The notes under the pieces are model-generated. The model was not told the origin of the DNA, made no database searches, and saw only the letters and a list, made by a program, of their open reading frames with translations. This document shows, piece by piece, positions 60,130 to 64,000 of a stretch of 64,000 nucleotides of DNA. The DNA comes from an uncultured Bacteroides sp. (GTDB taxonomy: Bacteria > Bacteroidota > Bacteroidia > Bacteroidales > Bacteroidaceae). The stretch lies in assembly GCF_963677945.1 (NCBI RefSeq), contig NZ_OY782578.1, forward strand, positions 3,749,258 to 3,813,257, written 5' to 3'. The first letter of the stretch is position 1. Every line of letters starts with the position of its first letter. A program made the translations under genes and the position numbers.

Positions 60130-62421
60130 TTACATTTTCAAAGTGAAACTTGCGTTTTTAACATCGCGACTGTTCCCCCCGATCATAAGATTAAAATCAC
60201 CAGGTTCGCAAACATAGTTGAGGTCGTAATCATAGAATTTTAATAGCTCAGGAGTTATTTTGAACGTCACTTCTTTTGATTCGCCCGCTTTCAGGAATAT
60301 TTTCTGGAATCCTTTTAGTTCTTTAACCGGACGGGTAACACTTCCCACCAGATCACGGATATAAAGCTGAACTACTTCTGATCCATCTCTTGTACCAGTA
60401 TTTGTAACCGTAACCGTTGCAGTAAGTTCCTCATTCATGTCGAGATCTTTGCTACTCATGGTTATATTGCTGTAATTGAAAGTCGTGTAACTCAATCCAT
60501 ATCCAAAAGGATAAAGAGGATCATTACTTACATCAAGATAATTACTACGGAACTTTTCAAACCAACGACCTTCTCCTAAAGGACGGCCTGTATTCTTGTG
60601 ATTATAATATAAAGGAATCTGACCTACATTTTGAGGGAAAGTCATTGTTAGTTTTCCACTTGGATTAGCATCTCCAAACAAAACATCTCCAATCGCATAA
60701 GCAGATTCGCTACCGCCAAACCAAACATTCAGGATGGCAGGTACATTCTTTTGTTCCCAGGTAAGCACAACAGGACGTCCGCTAAACAGAACCAAAACAA
60801 TGGGTTTCCCGGTTTTCAGCAATTCCGTTAATAAAGTACGCTGCACATCAGGCAATTCCAAATTAGTGCGGCAACTGCTTTCACCACTCATTTCAGATGA
60901 TTCACCTAAGGCTGCAACAATAACGTCTGCGTTGGCCGATACTTTCAGAGCTTCCTCCAACATTTCCTTATCAGTTCGGTTGTCACGATGCAAACTGCGA
61001 CCGAACATTGTTGCACGTTTCTCATAAGCAGTATCACTAACCAGATTACTACCTTTTGCATAAACAACCTTTGCTTGGTCACCCAATGTTTCTCTAAGTC
61101 CTTTAACAAGTGAAGGGCTCCTATCAAGCACTGCAGCTACACTCCATGTTCCTACCATATTTTCACCAGCTTCGGCCAATGGGCCAACAACAGCTATGTT
61201 TCCTTGTTTCTTCAGAGGAAGTAGATTATTTTCGTTTTTCAATAAGACAAAGCTTTCTGAAGCAATCTTTCGGGCTTCTGCGCGATGTTCCTTTGTATAA
61301 ATATCTTTTAACGGCCGTTTCAGATCACAGTATTTATATGGATTATCAAATAAACCAAGTTTATACTTTGCTTCCAGAATACGACGACAGGCTTTATCCA
61401 GCGTGTTTATTGTAATAATTCCCTCATCTATAGATTTCCTTAAAGTTTCTGTAAAACCAGCACTAACCATATCCATGTCAACACCTGCATTAATTGCACG
61501 TGCCGATACTGTTTTCAAATCACCTATACCGTGATATACCATTTCTGCAATTCCTGTAAAATCAGTAACAACAAAACCATTAAAGCCCCATTGATTACGG
61601 AGTAAATCTGTCAATAACCATTTATTTGCAGTAGCCGGAACACCATCTATTTCATTGAAAGAAGCCATAATACTTCCTGCTCCTGCTTCAACCGCTGCTT
61701 TGTAAGGAGGCATATATTCATTCATCATACGAATACGACTCATATCAACAGTATTATAATCACGTCCAGCTTCGCTAGCTCCATAAAGTGCAAAATGCTT
61801 TATACAAGCCATAATTTCATTATTGGATTTCAGCCCTTTGCCCTGATATCCACTAATCATAGCTTTTGCAATTTCAGATCCCAAAAACGGATCTTCTCCA
61901 CAGCCTTCAGAAGCACGTCCCCAACGAGGATCTCTGCAAATATCCAGCATAGGTCCAAACGTCCAGCTAATTCCGTCAGCACTAGCTTCGATAGCAGCAA
62001 TACGGGCAGCCTTTTCTATTGCTTCCATATTCCAAGTACATGACAGACCTAAAGGTATAGGAAATATTGTTTCGTATCCGTGAATAACATCCATTCCAAA
62101 TATTAAAGGAATTTTTAATCGACTCTCTTCCACAGCCAGTTTCTGAACCTCTTTAATTTTACCAACTCCCTTCAGATTAAATAATCCTCCAACTTTTCCC
62201 TGACGAATTTTTTCTGCCACATCGCTGCTTTTTGCCTGTCCGGTAGTTATATCCCCGGTCACAGGTAAATTGAGCTGTCCTATTTTCTCTTCGATAGTCA
62301 TTTTCTTCATCAAAGCATCTATAAAACGGTCCATATCTCCGGGAGATCGTTGTGCAAACGTACATGTAGAAATCAACAGAATGAGGGAAATAATATATTT
62401 TTTATAATACCAATTATTCAT
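60130..62421 (-). CDS. GH3 beta-glucosidase (likely beta-1,2-glucosidase)
   Basis: Periplasmic glycoside hydrolase of 763 residues with signal peptide KYIISLILLISTCTFAQ. GH3 domain 1 starts MDRFIDALMKKMTIEEKIGQLNLP, with the conserved FGMDVIHGYETIFPIPLG, DPRWGRASEGCGEDPFL and KHFALYGASEAGRDYN; nucleophile Asp287 lies in NGFVVTDFTGI. Domain 2 contains NVVVAALGESSEMSGESS-type residues (VIVAALGESSEMSGESSCRT) with the acid/base region, then a C-terminal fibronectin-III-like domain from about 660 (LTATVTVTNTGTRDGSEVVQLYIRD). It would convert sophoro-oligosaccharides to glucose, going by the neighbouring GH144-like enzyme. Confidence 0.93.
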   Translation of the reverse strand: MNNWYYKKYIISLILLISTCTFAQRSPGDMDRFIDALMKKMTIEEKIGQLNLPVTGDITTGQAKSSDVAEKIRQGKVGGLFNLKGVGKIKEVQKLAVEESRLKIPLIFGMDVIHGYETIFPIPLGLSCTWNMEAIEKAARIAAIEASADGISWTFGPMLDICRDPRWGRASEGCGEDPFLGSEIAKAMISGYQGKGLKSNNEIMACIKHFALYGASEAGRDYNTVDMSRIRMMNEYMPPYKAAVEAGAGSIMASFNEIDGVPATANKWLLTDLLRNQWGFNGFVVTDFTGIAEMVYHGIGDLKTVSARAINAGVDMDMVSAGFTETLRKSIDEGIITINTLDKACRRILEAKYKLGLFDNPYKYCDLKRPLKDIYTKEHRAEARKIASESFVLLKNENNLLPLKKQGNIAVVGPLAEAGENMVGTWSVAAVLDRSPSLVKGLRETLGDQAKVVYAKGSNLVSDTAYEKRATMFGRSLHRDNRTDKEMLEEALKVSANADVIVAALGESSEMSGESSCRTNLELPDVQRTLLTELLKTGKPIVLVLFSGRPVVLTWEQKNVPAILNVWFGGSESAYAIGDVLFGDANPSGKLTMTFPQNVGQIPLYYNHKNTGRPLGEGRWFEKFRSNYLDVSNDPLYPFGYGLSYTTFNYSNITMSSKDLDMNEELTATVTVTNTGTRDGSEVVQLYIRDLVGSVTRPVKELKGFQKIFLKAGESKEVTFKITPELLKFYDYDLNYVCEPGDFNLMIGGNSRDVKNASFTLKM

Positions 62422-62457
62422 AAGTTACTAATTTTACCAATTGAATTGAAATAAAAA

Positions 62458-62495
62458 GTCTAAGAAGGTTATGTCTAAACACCTCCTTCTTAGAC
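62458..62495 (-). terminator. Hairpin terminator between susD and GH3 genes
   Basis: Perfect 11-bp stem, GTCTAAGAAGG (62458-62468) with CCTTCTTAGAC (62485-62495), 16-nt loop. On the minus strand it is followed by TTTTTATTTC, a canonical tail. It lies 26 bp past the susD stop and 36 bp before the GH3 start. It probably lets only part of transcription continue into the enzymes. Confidence 0.82.
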
Positions 62496-62521
62496 ACTTA
62501 TTCATATTTTAACAATACCTA

Positions 62522-64000
62522 TTATTTGTAATCAGGATTCTGAACCAAGATTCCATTGGATTTATCAATTTCATCTTGTGGAAGTGGCAGATAACGGTGT
62601 TTATCCTGATATTTCACCTTACCAACATTATGTAGAACATCTTTTGCAATACCCCAGCGAACCAAATCATAAAAACGATCGAATTCAAGTGCTAATTCAA
62701 TACGGCGCTCATGACGGATAGCATCTCTTAAAAGAGCCTGATCTGTTGTTGTAACTTTTGGCAGAATTGTATTATCATTACCACGAGCACGAGCTCTGAT
62801 CATTTCTAAATCGTCTGACGCTTCTTTTGCATTGCCCATTTCATTTGCAGCCTCAGCAACCATCAAGACAACATCAGCATATCTGATCAGTCGGATATTT
62901 ACCCAAAATCCACTATTAGTAAATTCCTTGCGCTTAGCTGGGTTTGTATAGGCCTTTTTATTATAGTATGCTCCCATTCCTGATGAAACAGGAGATTCTC
63001 CATAAGGTTTATTAGTATTTTCGGGAGTTATAGGTTCATCTGCACTTTTTCTGAAATAAAGTAAAGTTGCGTCTTTACGAGGATCTCCTGGTTCATAAGC
63101 TTCGCCCAGTTCTTTTGTTGCCATGTGCCATCCCCAGCCTAAATTCGACTGTCCTGAACCGCGTACACCCTGTACCTGACAGAACTGGCTCCCAATTGAA
63201 GTACTAGCAGGTAATGCAGCTGTAGAAGCACATTGTAATTCAAAAACAGACTCACTGCAGTTTTCGCCTTCATCAGTAAATATCTTGTCGTACGGGGTAT
63301 TCAAATTATACAAACCCGAGTTCATTACATCTTTAGCAACAGAATACATGTTACTCCAACTATTTCTCATCATGTAAGTACGTGCATGAAGTGCGCGGGC
63401 AGCTCCCCAGGTCAAACGACCAATATATTCTGAGCTCCATTGCTTTGGAAGTAACTTTTCAGCTTCGTCCAAGTCTTTATCTATCTGCTCATAAATCTTT
63501 TCAGCAGTTGTTTTAGGAACATTTGCTTCAGCTGCATCTCTGATTTTAGCTGTAACTAAAGGTACTTCTCCAAAAGCTCTTACCAGATTGAAATAGCAAT
63601 AAGCACGGAAAAAGAGTGCTTCACCTTTGTTTCTTTGAGATGCATCATCCTTCGAATTTAAATTATCTACAGAATAAATTACAGAGTTGGACTGATATAT
63701 AATCGTGTAATTTTGTGACCAATAAGCTTTTACGGTTCCATTATTCGTTGTATATTCAAAGTCATCCCAAAAGGCAGCCTGATCTGCCCCATCGCCTACG
63801 GAGCTTCCTTTTTCTGAATCTTCTGAACGAACGTAGTGTATCATAAACGCAGGAATACCAGCAGTAATATTATAACTACGCATTAATGTATAGATACTAA
63901 AGACCTGTCCATCAATCGCAGAACCACCTTCGGGAGTATCATCCTCTGTGAACTGTCCAAGAGGACTTCGGTCAAGAAAATCGCTACAACCTGTAAAGCT
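62522..64000 (-). CDS. SusD/RagB-like lipoprotein (5' end outside window)
   Basis: Substrate-binding outer-membrane lipoprotein; 492 codons are visible, open to the right edge, and only the signal peptide start is missing. The frame runs upstream past the internal Met at 63883 to SFTGCSDFLDRSPLGQFTEDDTP, a lipobox region plus the classic SusD mature N-terminus, so the true start lies beyond 64000. Other SusD features: GEALFFRAYCYFNLVRAFGEVPLVTAKI, KTTAEKIYEQIDKDLDEAEKLLP and RHERRIELALEFDRFYDLVRWGIA. The expected susC partner would be just outside. By the operon it should bind beta-1,2-glucan fragments. Confidence 0.93.
   Translation of the reverse strand, partial: SFTGCSDFLDRSPLGQFTEDDTPEGGSAIDGQVFSIYTLMRSYNITAGIPAFMIHYVRSEDSEKGSSVGDGADQAAFWDDFEYTTNNGTVKAYWSQNYTIIYQSNSVIYSVDNLNSKDDASQRNKGEALFFRAYCYFNLVRAFGEVPLVTAKIRDAAEANVPKTTAEKIYEQIDKDLDEAEKLLPKQWSSEYIGRLTWGAARALHARTYMMRNSWSNMYSVAKDVMNSGLYNLNTPYDKIFTDEGENCSESVFELQCASTAALPASTSIGSQFCQVQGVRGSGQSNLGWGWHMATKELGEAYEPGDPRKDATLLYFRKSADEPITPENTNKPYGESPVSSGMGAYYNKKAYTNPAKRKEFTNSGFWVNIRLIRYADVVLMVAEAANEMGNAKEASDDLEMIRARARGNDNTILPKVTTTDQALLRDAIRHERRIELALEFDRFYDLVRWGIAKDVLHNVGKVKYQDKHRYLPLPQDEIDKSNGILVQNPDYK

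Overview
The window looks like chromosome from a Bacteroides-type (Bacteroidaceae) gut or anaerobic-digester bacterium. It is AT-rich and holds several SusC/SusD outer-membrane uptake pairs, a xylan utilisation (Xus) operon, an HU-HIG-type DNA-binding protein and an RteC homologue. Genes mostly lack Shine-Dalgarno sites, and many are preceded by the Bacteroidetes promoter pattern (TTTG near -33, TAnnTTTG near -7). I saw no rRNA, tRNA, CRISPR array, transposase or phage gene.

Layout. 1-4181: a SusC-type receptor cut by the left edge, and a secreted metallophosphoesterase. 4540-5198: a lipoprotein thioredoxin and a small ferredoxin. 5262-5346: four 16-nt CCCGGG-cored repeats at exact 23-nt spacing. 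5362-9325: a TolC/EmrA/EmrB-like drug efflux operon. 9676-18303: acetyltransferase, GH42 beta-galactosidase, a large PAS histidine kinase, an OmpA-like lipoprotein and a TraB/GumN protein. 18866-25079: an operon of unknown exported protein, SusC, SusD and a second metallophosphoesterase. 25246-33321: housekeeping and stress genes (rhomboid, MFS exporter, M28 and S41 peptidases, catalase, HU-like protein, CutC, nitroreductase), with a second 23-nt-spaced palindrome array at 31769-31854. 33436-42947: a transglutaminase-like lipoprotein, RteC homologue, methyltransferase-RsgA pair, Crp/Fnr regulator, acyltransferase and EamA transporter. 43894-56900: the xylan operon xusA-xusB-xusC-xusD-xusE-xyn10C. 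57182-64000: an operon (SusD, GH3, EEP-family phosphodiesterase-like lipoprotein, GH144-like glucanase, SGNH esterase) that most resembles a beta-1,2-glucan utilisation locus.

How they work together. The Xus proteins bind xylan at the surface, cut it with a GH10 enzyme carrying inserted binding modules, and import oligosaccharides. The right-hand operon is predicted to do the same for beta-1,2-glucan, perhaps including substituted periplasmic glucans, since it also encodes a phosphodiesterase-type and an esterase-type enzyme. The 18866-25079 operon suggests uptake linked to a phosphorylated substrate.

The observations most worth follow-up are the two phased CCCGGG palindrome arrays, three ATGTAAC direct repeats at 21-bp spacing upstream of the xylan operon, a Fnr-type dyad between the Crp/Fnr gene and the acyltransferase gene, a terminator-like hairpin inside the beta-glucan operon, and the phosphoesterase-linked SusC/SusD locus. 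All assignments come from reading the sequence; no database search was run.
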